Source of the DNA: Neoarius graeffei
Taxonomy: Eukaryota; Chordata; Actinopteri; Siluriformes; Ariidae
Direction: 5' to 3'
Assembly (NCBI RefSeq): GCF_027579695.1
Contig: NC_083582.1
Location: 3,780,378 to 3,844,377 of the forward strand
Length of the DNA stretch: 64,000 nucleotides
Positions 10,101 to 21,034 of this stretch are shown one piece after another. Each line of letters starts with the position of its first letter. The stretch's first letter is position 1. Under the pieces are notes generated by a model. The model was given only the letters and a program-made list of their open reading frames with translations. It did no database searches and was not told the DNA's origin. The translations under genes were made by a program, and so were the position numbers.

Positions 10101-12064
10101 GCACAAAAGAATCCCCAGATCTGCACAAAATGAACAAAATATATTCTATTCGTTTTCGTGTTGTTGTACACACCATCCAAATAATATGTGGGTATTGTTT
10201 CAATACAAAAACATCAACAGGTTTTTATAGAAGAGGAAGCAGATGTTTAGTAAGATAGTGCTTTTCAAAAATATCTTATGCTAGCAAACCTAATTTCACG
10301 ATCAAAGATGTCGGCAATGTTTTGTATGACCAATGACCCGATCAACCTGTATTAGCTAGGAAGGGGTTAAATTGCTTGAAAACATGTCTCAGACTACATT
10401 TGCATCTTTGAAATAACGATTTCTCTCCTTAGTAATGTACAACTCATCCATAGAGAAAATATCGGCTTCATTTTCTCAAATTGTGATTTCAACGTTAAAT
10501 CCGGGTTTATGCGCAGTCGCAAACAAAGGGTTAATTGGCAGTGTTGTACCCATTCTGAACAATTCAAACTGGTATTTTTGAATAAAAGACATCTAAAACT
10601 ATAGAATGATATAAGTTTTCCCTTATTTTCCTGACAATCATTTATAATTGAAATATTCAACGAACAACCTGGAAAAAAACTCAAAAATATTTGGATTCTA
10701 AGGGGTTAATACACCCATAAATTGATGAAAATCAAATTAAACGCCCAGAAAGGTTGCATTAGCATATCATGGCCCTAAATGATGCAGTATATTGATGCCC
10801 ACACATCAATATGTGCATTCATTGCAGAGGAAATGCCTCTGGTATAGCGATACAGAATTTTGCAGATGGTCCGGCAAATAAGGGGTTAATCCATATGTTG
10901 TTAAAGCTTCAGAGTGTGGAACGGTGTATGCGCGTTCCTCCTCTGAGCTGAGTGATTGGTAGTAACAGAGCTGGAATCGGGGGGGGATGTTACCCCTTTT
11001 CCACCAAATCAGTTCCAGGGCTAGTTCGGAGCCAGTGCTGGTGCTGGTTCACAACTTGTTCAACTTGCAAGCCAGCTGAGAACCAGTTTGCTTTTCCATA
11101 GCTCGCGGTGCCACATCATTACGTTGCTGTATATGTCATTACGTCGCTGTATACGTCAGTTACGTCGCTACGTTTGCATAAACCTTGGCACGAATATCGA
11201 AGCAAAAACAACACGGAAGAAGCAGCAGCAACAACAATAATAATAATAATGGATGACTTCGCGTTTGTACAGCTGCTGCTTCTCATCGCTTAAAAATGGC
11301 GATCTTTCGTGGTCTTGCTATTGTTGTTGGTCTAACAACTCCGCCCCCCGCTGACGTAAGCAGTTCTTTCCTCTGGCCCAGCAGAGAGTTGGTGCTAGCC
11401 TGGAACCGGTTTTTCTGGCCCCAGAGCCAGTTCTTTGTCAGTGGAAACAGAAAACCCGGTTCCAAACTAAGCACTGGCCCCGAACCAGCCCTGGAACTGC
11501 TTTGGTGGAAAAGGGGCATGTGTGTAAAAGGGACAGGCGGGACGGGGGTGTGACGCTTTAACACTGACGGTCTTCTTTCTGAGAGCAGCACCGATTCAAA
11601 CGTCTCCATCTAAAATCAGTGAGTCTTTCTGTCTCTCTTCACTTTCTCCTCCAACATGTTTCTGATCCCTAAACATGTTTCTCACCCCCTCCTCCTCCTC
11701 GATACCTTTCACTCGAATTCTCTCGCTCTCTCATTTCCGAGTGCAGTTTTCTTGAGACAGGCTTTTTTTTCCCCCTCTGAAAAACCAACTCGCATAAAAA
11801 AAAAAACTCCACAGATGTCATATCTTGAGGCGTCCCTTAAACGTGAATTATTTAACAGAAGTGATCACATGATGCTCAGTTTCTCTGCTTGTGTTTGAAG
11901 AAGGTAATAAATGTGACGAATCACAAAATCACCTCAACACTCGATTCACCTGAAGCGTATGATCGGGGTCTTCATGTTTCTGACATGTAGATGCATCAGC
12001 CTAGACGCCGACGTTCCGGTGTGACGCATCACTCCTCTGTTTACTGAACGTTAGCTCACAGTGT

Positions 12065-12106
<42 letters not shown>

Positions 12107-13721
12107 GGTCCCGGCTTCATGCCGGATTGATTTAGTTCAGTGTAAATCACTAAAACCAGAATCTTGAGACGCTGCTGTACTACAATATTACAGAATGTCC
12201 GTGTACAAAAGGTTCTAAACAGTCGTTCTGTCACCGGTCTCTCTTTATTCTCTTTCTTAAAGTTAATAAGACAAAAAAAATCACAGCTTGTCGTTTTGTT
12301 CCAGAGAAACTGCAAAGCAACAAACCCCTCGTCTGTCCTGAAGACGTCGGAAAACTTCAGCTTCACCCCTGAGTGTTACACAGCGCTGACGCTGGAGACT
12401 CCTTCCAGAAACGATACATAAACTCAAAATGCATTTGAAATGTTCAGACATAAACATTTGTTTGCATTTAAAAATAATCAATAAAATTTAAAATCACATT
12501 TTCACTTTGTCATCAGAACAGGGAGAGAAAAGAATTCCAGTTCCTCAGGTTACTAAACGCAAATCATTTTCTAATGCATGGCTCCGCCTTCAAATGTTAG
12601 GCCACACCCCTTCATACAGAGGACAATGAGTTAATGTTATATTTCTAATGGGGGGGGTGAAAGTCCATTATGAATAATGTGAAAGTGGGAGGGACTGATT
12701 GTGTAAACATAAAGAAATAAACTTTTATATTAGCAGAACATGTGGAGACTTCCTGTCGCTTGAACTCTTTATTTCTTTAACAGTGCTGAATGTGTGTTTT
12801 GCAGATGATCAGTACTCGGAGCTGAGCTTCGACTCCCCTGCAGCCCCCAGCAGGCCCACCTACTGCCCACCTGCTCAGCCACACCTCCGAGGTGACGTCA
12901 CTCCTCACTCTCGTGTTAAATAAACAGCCGCGTGAACCCGCAGCGATGTGACGCCCCGATACGTTAACGCTGCAGTAAACTTTTACACGTTAAACTCCTC
13001 TCTGCTATCCTGCGTGATCTGTGAGAACGTCCAGCTCCAAACATCTTCAGCTGAAACCATGAGATTTCAGTCAGTGTTTGAGTTCCTTCCTACTGAGAAA
13101 ATCACAAAACCGAACTTTACTTCACGTCCTGATCGGCTTTAACTCCAGGTTCCGGTTCAACGTGAAGAAAACATTTAAAAAGTAAAATAAATGTAATCTC
13201 GCTGTTCAGCCACACCCCTCACACTGCGGGTGCACGGCCGCATTATTCTAAAATAAATAGCATGTTTTATTTTAAAATGAATTAACTGAATGAAGTAACT
13301 TTTTTTTTTTTTTTTTGTTTTATATTTAAAATAGTGTTTTTAATTAAAATGAATAGTGTTGTATTTTTAAAATATAAAATAGCACGTTTTATTTTTTAGA
13401 TCAGATAAATATGTTAAACTGGTTACTTAAGTTTTAACTAAAATCACTTAAATTTAATATTTTAGAGATGAAATGAATTGTTTTTGCTTTAAAACAATGA
13501 AAGTTTTACATTTAAAATAAATTTTTAATCACAATGGAATGAACAAATGTAAGTTTTGTTTTTTTAAATTATTTTTTAAAACAATTTTTAAAAATATTTT
13601 GTTTAAAATAAAATATTAATTTTCTGAATTTTTTTTTTTAAATTGGTATGCCTTTTATTTCTAAAATAATAAAAGGTAATTGCCCATTTCTTTTTAAATA
13701 AACAGAATATTTTGCCTTTAC

Positions 13722-13796
<75 letters not shown>

Positions 13797-14370
13797 AATA
13801 ATATAAAAAATATAATTTTTTTTTTAAACTAAGTAAAGTAAATGGTGTGTTTTTAGTTTTAAGGAGTTTGAACTGGTTTCCTCCTGATGGTGAGCTTCTC
13901 AGCTCAGAGCTGCAGGTCCGTTTGTTCTCAGCGCAGCTCTGAGCGAGGAGTACGAGGATAATCTTTCATTAAATCTTAATTTAAAAATGACTATTCAAAG
14001 TTGTGTGTGAATCCTTGGCCACGCCCCTTTTCTGTAGGCGTCTGTGAATCTTGCGTGTGAAGTGCTCACTGTCGTGTTCCTCTGCAGCTCCACATCCAGG
14101 GAAGAGGAAGCGGGACGGGGACGTGCTGGAGGTGCTGAGGCAGCTGGAGGACGAGCAGATGGAGTGTCTGAGGCGGGATTACGAGCAGAGGGAGCGTCAC
14201 TTCCAGCTGCTGCTGCAGCACATTAAGGACGAGTTCTCCGTGCGACAGGAGGAAGCGGCTCAGGCCAGACGGCAGCAGAGGGAGTTTCAGCAGGCCGTTC
14301 TGACGCTCCTCACTCAGCTTGTCCACGCCCTCAACGGCAGAACCGCCCCCTCGTCCCCGCCCCTCGACTA

Positions 14371-14371
<1 letters not shown>
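6682..14371 (+). CDS. Myb/SANT-like (trihelix) DNA-binding protein, 3 exons
   Basis: Exons 6682-7084, 12805-12891 and 14088-14371 splice to 774 nt (257 aa plus TAG). Both introns have GT..AG ends and lie in phase 1, so joining gives codons GAT and GCT and a continuous frame. Residues 1-93 form a Myb/SANT-like (Myb_DNA-bind_4/trihelix) domain: MEKWTDEDVQVLL, a basic helix SPQRCREKIKKMKQDYKKIKD and the closing SGKWFERLDAILG. Residues 94-165 are acidic and Pro/Ser-rich (linker, possible activation region). Residues about 166-173 are basic (PGKRKRD), a likely nuclear signal. Residues 174-246 are a long coiled-coil helix (LEVLRQLEDEQMECLRRDYE), probably for oligomerisation. Such SANT-coil proteins occur as domesticated Harbinger-type DNA-binding factors; a specific orthologue was not recognised. 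The start follows the promoter cluster closely. CT runs sit right after the first donor and right after the stop codon. Confidence 0.75.
7093..7130. repeat. (CT)n microsatellite after splice donor
   Basis: A CT run begins 8 nt downstream of the exon 1 donor (GT at 7085) of the SANT-like gene. A second CT run at 14374-14407 begins 3 nt after its stop codon. Confidence 0.9.
7745..8282. mobile_element. Nested element inside Harbinger MITE
   Basis: This segment is absent from the sister MITE copy at 48692-49942. It starts AAGGCCTCTGCATGC and ends AAATTGGCCTT, giving a short AAGGCC inverted end. Inside is a cluster of GTCTGCGA/TCGCAGAC words (8140-8255) and a stretch AAAATGGCGG typical of a promoter or 5' UTR. 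The superfamily is unassigned; the short inverted ends suggest another DNA MITE. Confidence 0.6.
8504..8638 (-). pseudogene. Harbinger transposase N-terminal remnant (44 codons)
   Basis: The frame starts MEDMESLVLLVLVL and continues through RYWQERIDEARRIRL. The same first 38 residues are read on the plus strand from 49500 in the sister MITE. It looks like the N-terminal coding exon of a HARBI1-like transposase that survived internal deletion of the autonomous element; the DDE nuclease domain is absent. The family link is by recollection of fish HARBI1-like N-termini, not by search. Confidence 0.5.
9035..9635. other. Intron 1 sequence with a decayed hAT-like end
   Basis: At about 9203-9330 the text TTAGGGGTGTAACGATTCGA and repeated ACGATTC words resemble one end of a common fish hAT MITE; the other end was not found. 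No genes seen. Confidence 0.4.
9640..10885. mobile_element. piggyBac-type non-autonomous element, TTAA TSD
   Basis: The two ends form a perfect inverted repeat of about 39 bp starting CCCCTTATTTGCCGGACC. TTAA flanks it on both sides (9636-9639 and 10886-10889), the piggyBac signature. The 1.25-kb interior has no long open frame and no DDD transposase motif was seen. The flanks extend the symmetry: the empty site would be a palindrome. Confidence 0.8.
10991..11518. mobile_element. Harbinger-type MITE, 528 bp
   Basis: The ends are TACCCCTTTTCCACCAAA and, inverted, TGCCCCTTTTCCACCAAA. They are flanked by TGT on both sides (10988-10990, 11519-11521). Subterminal blocks (CCAGGGCTAGTTCGG, CAGTGCTGGTGC) recur inverted at the right end. 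The termini are similar to the MITE at 7681-8898, so probably the same superfamily. Confidence 0.75.
11530..12804. other. Rest of intron 1 of the SANT-like gene
   Basis: A (CA)n run lies at 12066-12105. Otherwise unique-looking DNA with no convincing coding frame. The acceptor TTTTGCAG ends at 12804. Confidence 0.5.
12892..14087. other. Intron 2: AT-rich, with (TA)n
   Basis: From 13230 to 13860 the intron is extremely A+T-rich, with T and A homopolymers and a (TA)n run at about 13738-13790. It ends with a normal pyrimidine-rich acceptor (TTCCTCTGCAG, ending 14087). Confidence 0.7.
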
Positions 14372-14409
<38 letters not shown>

Positions 14410-14554
14410 CGTTTTCATGTCAAATTATTTTATTTTTGAGTTCTTTTTCTTCATTTTGTTTAATCGCACTTTAAATGTAACCTTCAGTCTTTACTGTTGT
14501 GATTCAGGAGCAGGATGTTCTTTACACTTTATTCTATTATTGTAATATATTCTA

Positions 14555-14560
14555 ATTAAA
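14555..14560 (+). terminator. Candidate poly(A) signal ATTAAA
   Basis: ATTAAA lies 184 nt after the stop codon of the SANT-like gene; AATAAA occurs further on at about 14615. Which one is used cannot be told from sequence alone. Confidence 0.4.
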
Positions 14561-14629
14561 CTGACTTCAGCTTTTACTCCACCACAAGACTCGTTTATTT
14601 CTGCCGAGGATCAAAATAAAATGAGATGA

Positions 14630-15470
14630 TTTTAGATTTTAAAATATAAACACGTTACAAATTCATATTTCTACTGCAATTAACATAAGACTGATAAAGT
14701 ATTTTAACACGCATCTGCCTGCCTGTAGTGGCTCATGATTCTGATGTTTAATGAGTAGATTCGGAGAGTTAACGCCCCTCGTTTACCAATCTAACATCGA
14801 AATCATCTTACCACAGGGTTCATGTGTGATTCATGAAACATTCATATCTCTCCAATCACAGCGTAAGAATGATCAGATGTCGATAAATGTGTTTGCTGAA
14901 AACCAGCTTCATTTAAATAATCACGCCCCAAAAAATTATTGGTTTAGAGGCCACGCCCCTCAGACTTTACAACATGGAGAGGGAAGAGAAACTTCTCTGT
15001 CCTGGAAACAGAAGCTCTCGCATCTCAAGTCCAACTGAATGAATTGTTTCTGTTCAGCAGCCTGAAAAGTAACATCACGAATCAGAAAAACGCAGGATGG
15101 CAAGACGTGACTGCTGCAGTCAGCAGGGTAGATATCCACATTTAAGAGTGGGGTGCAGTTAAATGATTGTAAGATGTGATTGAAGGAGCCGAGTTGTCTG
15201 AGTGTGATGGGCAGCTTCAGCAGGTGATGGAGAATTACATCACTGATCAGGATAGCCTTATGGAAACAGAGAGCAGATGTGTGAGAGAAGATAAGGTTCA
15301 AGGGTTTAACTGAAACTAGCCAAAACAAGTAGCAAGCAAACGAAACAGATATCTATCATATTATGCAAAATTTTTACATTTAGGTGAAGGAAAATATAAT
15401 CAGACCTCAAACTCACCACTAAAAAGTGTATTGTGGCCCTTAGGCACAGCATCACGCTGACTGGAGGGCA
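14630..15470. other. Intergenic, no gene seen
   Basis: Ordinary AT-rich sequence between the SANT-like gene and the minisatellite. No motif-bearing frame or element termini recognised. Confidence 0.4.
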
Positions 15471-15476
15471 ACAGGA

Positions 15477-16136
15477 TCCCAGGCATGACCCCAGGCTTGA
15501 TCCCAGGCATGACCCCAGGCAGGACCCCAGGCTTGATCCCAGGCAGGACCCCAGGCTTGATCCCAGGCATGACCCCAGGCAGGACCCCAGGCTTGATCCC
15601 AGGCAGGATCCCAGGCTTGATCCCAGGCATGACCCCAGGCAGGACCCCAGGCTTGATCCCAGGCATGACCCCAGGCTTGATCCCAGGCATGACCCCAGGC
15701 TTGATCCCAGGCATGACCCCAGGCAGGACTTCAGGCTTGATCCCAGGCATGACCCCAGGCTTGATCCCAGGCATGACCCCAGGCATGACCCCAGGCTTGA
15801 TCCCAGGCATGACCCCAGGCAGGACCCCAGGCTTGATCCCAGGCAGGACCCCAGGCTTGATCCCAGGCATGACCCCAGGCTTGATCCCAGGCATGACCCC
15901 AGGGTTGAACTCAGGTTTGACCCCAGGCATGACCCCAGGGTTGAACTCAGGTTTGACCCCAGACATGACCCAGGGTTGAACTCAGGTTTGACCCAAGGCA
16001 TGGCCTGAGGCTTGACCCAAAGTTTGACCCCAGGTTTGATCCCAGGCTTAACCCCAGGCAGGACCTAATGCATGACCCCAGGCTTGACCTAAGGCATGAC
16101 CCCAGGTTTGGCCCCAGACAGGACCCCAGGCTTCCA
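15477..16136. repeat. 12-bp minisatellite, degenerate toward 3' side
   Basis: About 36 near-identical 12-bp units of the form CCAGGCWTGAYC run from 15477 to 15900. More diverged units (GGTTTGACC, GGGTTGAACTC) continue to 16136. Because the unit length is a multiple of three and lacks stops, both strands stay open in several frames (DPRHDPRL- and PGLIPGM-type on +, GSCLGSSL- and PGVMPGIK-type on -). These frames are a consequence of the repeat and not evidence of a protein. Confidence 0.95.
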
Positions 16137-16971
16137 CTGACGCAGACTGAGGAGCATGCAGCCTGATTCAATTTCAGGCATAACGACTGGTGGAGGAGAC
16201 CCCTGAGTCAAGCCAGATATGAGAAACTTTTCTATCCTGGGCTACTAGCATTTATTTCTTCATTTTAATGATGTTTCAGCTCAATCAGAGACAGGCACCA
16301 GTGGTGTCCAGCCTTCAGGGAGCCGAACAAGTTGCCTGTCTCAAAATGAAAGAGAAATGAAGCTTATGCATCATACTTATTTAGCCTATGTTAGGGATAT
16401 ATGGCACAGAGTCCATGTAGGCCTTTATAAAATATAGTTTGCTATATGATTTATATTTGTAAGTGATAAATATGTGGCTGCATGTGTTTAGATAACAGTT
16501 AGAATGTATGGTGTAATAACAATCCTCCACTCAGCCACATTTATGTAACCGCACCATCCCACAGGTTTCGCTCCAGACAGCTAAGAAATAATTACACTTT
16601 CTGTTTGAAAAACCAAAGCAGATTTTATTTGCGGAATCTTTTCACAAAAGCCTGGGGATTGCCAGAAAATACTGGCCATTACAGCTCCTGCTTGTCTGCG
16701 AGCAACTCCACAGGCCCCAGTGTACTGACGGTGCTTTCAGACCAAACAGTTCTAGGGACTCAGTGAGAGGAACTACCTCGTGGTGATCTCCCCTGAGAAC
16801 TACACACGTTCAAGGGTTTATTTCTGTTTTAATTTTCACTGTCAGTAGGAACACTGAGGTGATGTAAGCCGGTTGATGGTTGTTATAGCGATGTCACTAG
16901 TTTGCTTCATATGAATATGAATCTTGTCCTCCAATGTACTTCTGTCACTGTGAAAACATCAAACTAGCAAC
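16137..16971. other. Intergenic, no gene seen
   Basis: Unique-looking DNA. At 16735-16800 a stretch (CAGACCAAACAGTTCTAGGG) resembles one end of a MITE, with related words at about 18640-18800, but a full element could not be closed. Confidence 0.4.
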
Positions 16972-16979
16972 ATTAGGAT

Positions 16980-18462
16980 CAGTGTTGGGCAAGTTACTTC
17001 AAAACTGTTTTGCATTACTTATTACTTGTTATTGTCATTTTAAAGTAATTAGTTACATTACGATATTACTGTATTTAAAATGTAAGGCATTACACTGCTA
17101 TTGCATTACTTTTAAGTTACTCTCATCAAAATAACTGGAAGTATGGATTTGGCAATCTAAATGTAGCTCAAGACGCTCAATTAGCTCATCACACATCCAG
17201 TGGAAGGTGATGTGGTATCTGACTGAGCTCGGCTTATGGTTAAAAACACTAGAATATAATAGCCACAGTGATGCTCATGGCACAATACAAGGAACAATCA
17301 TCGCAAGAACAGACAAAAGGTCAAAGTCTGGCAAACTGTGATAGAAATACTGTAACTTTAGGCCTAGTCATATTAACATTAATTGAACTGTATTGTATTG
17401 TAATGTCTAAAGATATGACAGGATACAAAATTAGCATTTCTATGCCTTTATTGTTTTCAAGTTTACAGCATTAAGCATAGTTTATGCTTCATAAAAAAAA
17501 AAGATTAGCCCTAAGGGATATGACTCCATTTCAGAAATTTAACAAAAATGAACATATTATGGCAAATCGTAGCCTACAATAAAACTGGCCTGAAAAAAAA
17601 ATCCCCACAAGCCTTTTAAATCACGGCTAGACAATGACTATTAGCTATATGAGGCGACCCAGTCACATTTCGAAAAACGGAATTAGAAATAACAAAATCA
17701 AAGTGCTTTGAATGATATTGAAGTGCTTAGGCCTATTAGCCCTCGAAGGGAAGGCAGCTCAATCACTTTAGTCTGACTTCCAACCAGAAAAAAATCTCAG
17801 TTATACAGGACAAAAATGCAAACAAACTGTCAGCATATCTTCAACAACATACTCCGCCACAAGTCTCCGAACCTCCTGAGGCTGAAGGAGCATCTCAGAG
17901 CGGCAGAACGTTAATTTTGGCTGCTTTGTGATTTTATCGCCACTCTCATCCTCCGCTTGCTTCCTTGCTAACTTCATGTTACTGCGGCACCTCTGTAAAT
18001 GTTTAGTTAAATTACTGGTGCTATTTCGGGAAGTGGACAGTTCTTTAGGTTTAGCACACAAAGTGCATTTGACTACGATGTTCTTCACATCCTTATTTTT
18101 CACAAACTTAAAGTAATGGGCTTGTGCCCATCTGGAGAATGTGCTATCCGGCGTTAGATCAGCTGCAGGTTTACTCATCTCTCTCTTCTGTGTGACTAGC
18201 CTAAAGGAAAAGGAAGCGAAACATTTTGCGTGGACGTTTCACCTCTGCTGATCTCGCGGTGATTTTGGCAAATTTGTATGAAGGAAAAAACCCCACCGCT
18301 TCATTCCAGGTTAAAAATGCATTGTAACGCGCGTTACTGACATTTGTACTGAGTAAAATATTACCAAATTTTTTTCTGTAATGCCTTACATTACCACATT
18401 ACAGCAAAAAGTAATGCATTACAGTAATTCGTTACTTTTGTAACGCGTTACTCCCAACACTG
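16980..18462 (-). mobile_element. hAT deletion derivative with 8-bp TSD
   Basis: The ends are CAGTGTTGGG and CCCAACACTG. The flanks carry a perfect ATTAGGAT duplication (16972-16979, 18463-18470). The subterminal regions are built of GTTACTT/TTACTGTAATG-type words. Inside, on the minus strand, is the N-terminal BED-finger part of a hAT transposase (17801-18178); the catalytic RNase-H-like domain has been lost. Confidence 0.9.
17801..18178 (-). pseudogene. hAT transposase N-terminus (BED zinc finger)
   Basis: A 125-codon frame beginning MSKPAADLTPDSTFSRWAQA. Residues about 16-68 form a BED finger: FSRWAQAHYFKF, CTLC, then a His/Cys end (NLTKHLQRC). BED fingers bind DNA at transposon ends in hAT and ZBED proteins. 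The frame stops soon after the finger and no DDE part follows, so this is a remnant in a deletion derivative. Confidence 0.7.
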
Positions 18463-18470
18463 ATTAGGAT

Positions 18471-19262
18471 TTAAATATGTTTACTTAATATCTTAGTGTC
18501 GGCTATTATTTTATTCCAAGTTTTCTTATGTGATAGATAAAAACCCCATGTTCAAGAACGTTTGGTTTAATTATGATTTTTTTTTCACTTTTCGTCACAT
18601 AAACACTCAATAAAGCCTGGACTTCACTCTTGCTTCATTTGTCACTCATGGTTCCTCTTGTGCTGGGAAAGTACCTACCCTGAAGTAGGAGCTTAAAAAA
18701 AGTCCCTCAAAACAACATTCTAAGAACTACTATCATCCTCAGTTCCTGCAGTGCGACTCACAAAAAAGGGGGAACTTCCTCCAGAACTATGAAAATCCCG
18801 CCAGCAAACATAGGGAAAAAAAGGAGCGATCTCACCTCTTCAGATGTTGGTTTAAGTCCGACAATACATTCCTCAAAAAGGGCGTAGAAGAACAAAGTAA
18901 TCCATCAACGTGTAGCATTCAATTTATTCCGGACCATTAAAGAATTCTGGAGGATATCAGAATGTTGGTGTACCGGCTTCCATCTACCCCCATTCATTCC
19001 TCTTTCCGCGCCTTTCGTTTTACGCTACTGATTAATAATCAAAACTTTATGTGGCTAATGCTACAGAAGAAGGGGTTCATGTGCATGCGTCTACTTCTTT
19101 TATTGTTCTGGTGTCTCCGATGGGACCGTCTTACAGCGCACGTAGAGGTGTGGCATGTGTATTGCATCGTTTTCAGCAAGCGTTGCGTTGCCATATGTAC
19201 CTGAAATTTTACTGATCTGTTGCCCATGTGGACGCGATATTTAAAAAAAAAGTCTCGTTGCC
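18471..19262. other. Intergenic with MITE-like sequence
   Basis: No gene seen. Around 19225-19272 is a piece (CATGTGGACGCGATATTT, GTTGTCGTGT) continued at 20026 (GTTGTCGTGTGGATG) by what looks like the end of a small element, now split by the insertion at 19273-20025. Confidence 0.4.
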
Positions 19263-19271
19263 GTTGTCGTG

Positions 19272-20025
19272 TAGCCTGGGCCTGCCCATCCTAAGTGTTA
19301 CGCAACACGGGGGGCTGTTGCGAACTTAGTCTGGCAAGGCAAGCTATCTCCAGCTCTTCCAAGCTCCCGAAAAATCGGGAGCCAATCAACTTTGAGCATC
19401 TCCAACGGCCCTGGGTAGAGGCGTGTTCAAGGCAGTGACGTAGTAGAACTGCGACCGGAAGCCATAGATTGTTTACAGAATCTATGCCGGAAGCGCTTCA
19501 TTCACTAGAAACATTATGAACATGGAGCAGCGGCAAGCCTTTGACACAGCGGTAGATGCTGTATTGAAAGCATTCAACGGGAAGTTCTCATTGAAAACGG
19601 AGCAAAGAGCAGCCCTGGAGGTATTTATTGAAAGGAAGGATGTTTTCGCCTTGCTCCCGACCGGCTTCGGTAAGAGTTTAATCTACCAGTTAGCCCCGCT
19701 GGTAGCCAAATCAATGGGGCTCAGAGAGAATCCTATCGTTGTGGTTGTCTCGCCTTTGATTGCGCTATTATCGTCCTCTTCCTCTTCCTCTTCAGCTCCT
19801 CCTTCTTCTTCCTGTTACTCAAGCAGTTTCCGTCGCATCACATACGTCAGAGGAAAGAGTGATGTGATTGGTTTAAGCTTCGTCACAGCCTTTTCTGGCT
19901 TCGACCAGTAGCAAACTGAGGCATTTCAGGGAGGTGGGTCAACCACGCGCTTTGGGAAACAGTTGGGCTTAATATCTATGCCAGACCAATGCTCACAGAG
20001 CTTTGAAGTTGCGTTAGCCAGACTA
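19272..20025 (+). mobile_element. DNA element carrying a RecQ-helicase fragment, ~9-bp TSD
   Basis: The flanking duplication GTTGTCGTG(T) is seen at 19263-19272 and 20026-20035. The ends are weakly inverted (TAGCCTGG at the left, TAGTCTGG on the other strand at the right). A 9-10-bp duplication fits Mutator-like elements but the superfamily is not settled. The interior holds a helicase coding fragment (19516-19911). Confidence 0.55.
19516..19911 (+). pseudogene. RecQ-like helicase N-terminal fragment
   Basis: The frame starts MNMEQRQAFDTAVDAVLKAF. It shows a RecQ-type motif 0 (FSLKTEQRAALEVFIERKDV), a Walker A motif I (LLPTGFGKSLIYQLAPL) and motif Ia (IVVVVSPLIAL). After residue 92 it runs into a serine-rich stretch encoded by a TCC/TCT-type repeat and diverges; the DEAD-like motif II and later motifs are gone. 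RecQ enzymes unwind DNA 3'-5'; this piece would not. It lies wholly inside the element at 19272-20025, so it is cargo or part of a degenerate autonomous transposon, not a host gene. Confidence 0.65.
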
Positions 20026-20069
20026 GTTGTCGTGTGGATGTAGCCTCAGTCATCCAGGTCATTGTAATC

Positions 20070-20235
20070 CATAGGTGCTAAAGAAGGCAACTGAACTTGC
20101 TTGAAATCCTTGAAGATGTTTCACTTCTCATCCAAAAGGCTTCTTCAGTTCTGTCTGACTAGTGGGGAGTTCCAGGTATTTATCCTCTAGTGGACCAAAA
20201 GCAACCTTAAGGAGAGTCGTTGAGGTCACATGGGT
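20070..20235 (-). mobile_element. Penelope-type terminal repeat fragment
   Basis: On the minus strand this matches the units at 37839-39112: GACAGAACTGAAGAAGCC, a hairpin, then GTGAAAC and the GCAAGTTCAGTTGCC block. It is an isolated, diverged copy. The assignment to Penelope-like elements is by resemblance of the fold and sequence, not by a linked protein. Confidence 0.5.
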
Positions 20236-20454
20236 CATTGACCCTCAGGATGACTGAGGGATTACCTACGGATTACCATGTTGGATTCCATACAAATTCA
20301 TGATGTGCTGAAAACTGGTGCAAGGAAATCACCTGGTGATGCCGAGCTGGACTGATTCTTTGTCAAACTCTCAGCCATAGTAATATTTGATAACATGCAT
20401 AACTCACATTCTTAACCTTTCCCTCACAACTGATGTTGTTCCTGTAACCTGGAA

Positions 20455-21030
20455 GTCAAGTCAAGTTTATTTGTAAAGCGCTTTTAACAGTAAACATTGT
20501 CGCAAAGCAGCTTTACAGAATTTGAACAACTTAAAACATGAGCTAATTTTATCCCTAATCTATCCCCAATGATGAAGGCTGTGGTGACGATGGCAAGGAA
20601 AAACTCCCTCAGACAACATGAGGAAGAAACCTCGAGAGGAACCAGACTCAAAAGGGAACCCATCCTCATTTGGGCAACAACAGACAGCCTGACTATAACA
20701 TTAACAGTTTTAACATGAAGTCAGTTTTGTTGATGTTATAAACTCTTCACTGATGGAAACTTGAGTGCAAAACTGTTCATGACAACTGCAGTCCTAAAGT
20801 TAGCAAGTCAACTGTAGTCCTCAGCCATAAAAGCATTACTGTAAGAGTCCAGAGCGTCTTCCAAGTGTGACTTTCAACTGTCCACATGGGGCCGTCCTCC
20901 ACAGGAGTGATGTGATGAGACTCCAACCAGACACAGGGCACCAGGATGGACCAGGCAGGTCCGAGGAGCAGAAGAGGTTCAGCATCTCGATCCCAGGACC
21001 AACATGTAACTCAGAAGGACAGATCTTTGG
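20455..21030 (-). mobile_element. L2-type LINE 3' UTR
   Basis: The reverse complement of this stretch matches the 3' end at 2703-3072 and continues upstream into sequence shared with 48540-48690 (GTGATGTGATGAGACTCC, CCTGCCTGGTCC). The tail TCAAGTCAAG at 20455 marks its 3' end. No protein-coding part remains. Confidence 0.7.
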
Positions 21031-21034
21031 GGGG

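Noticed and set aside
15306-16171. Long reading frames (up to 231 codons) as a secreted or structural repeat protein
   Set aside because: They are open only because the 12-bp unit has no stop; several frames on both strands are open alike and there is no promoter, start context or non-repeat domain.
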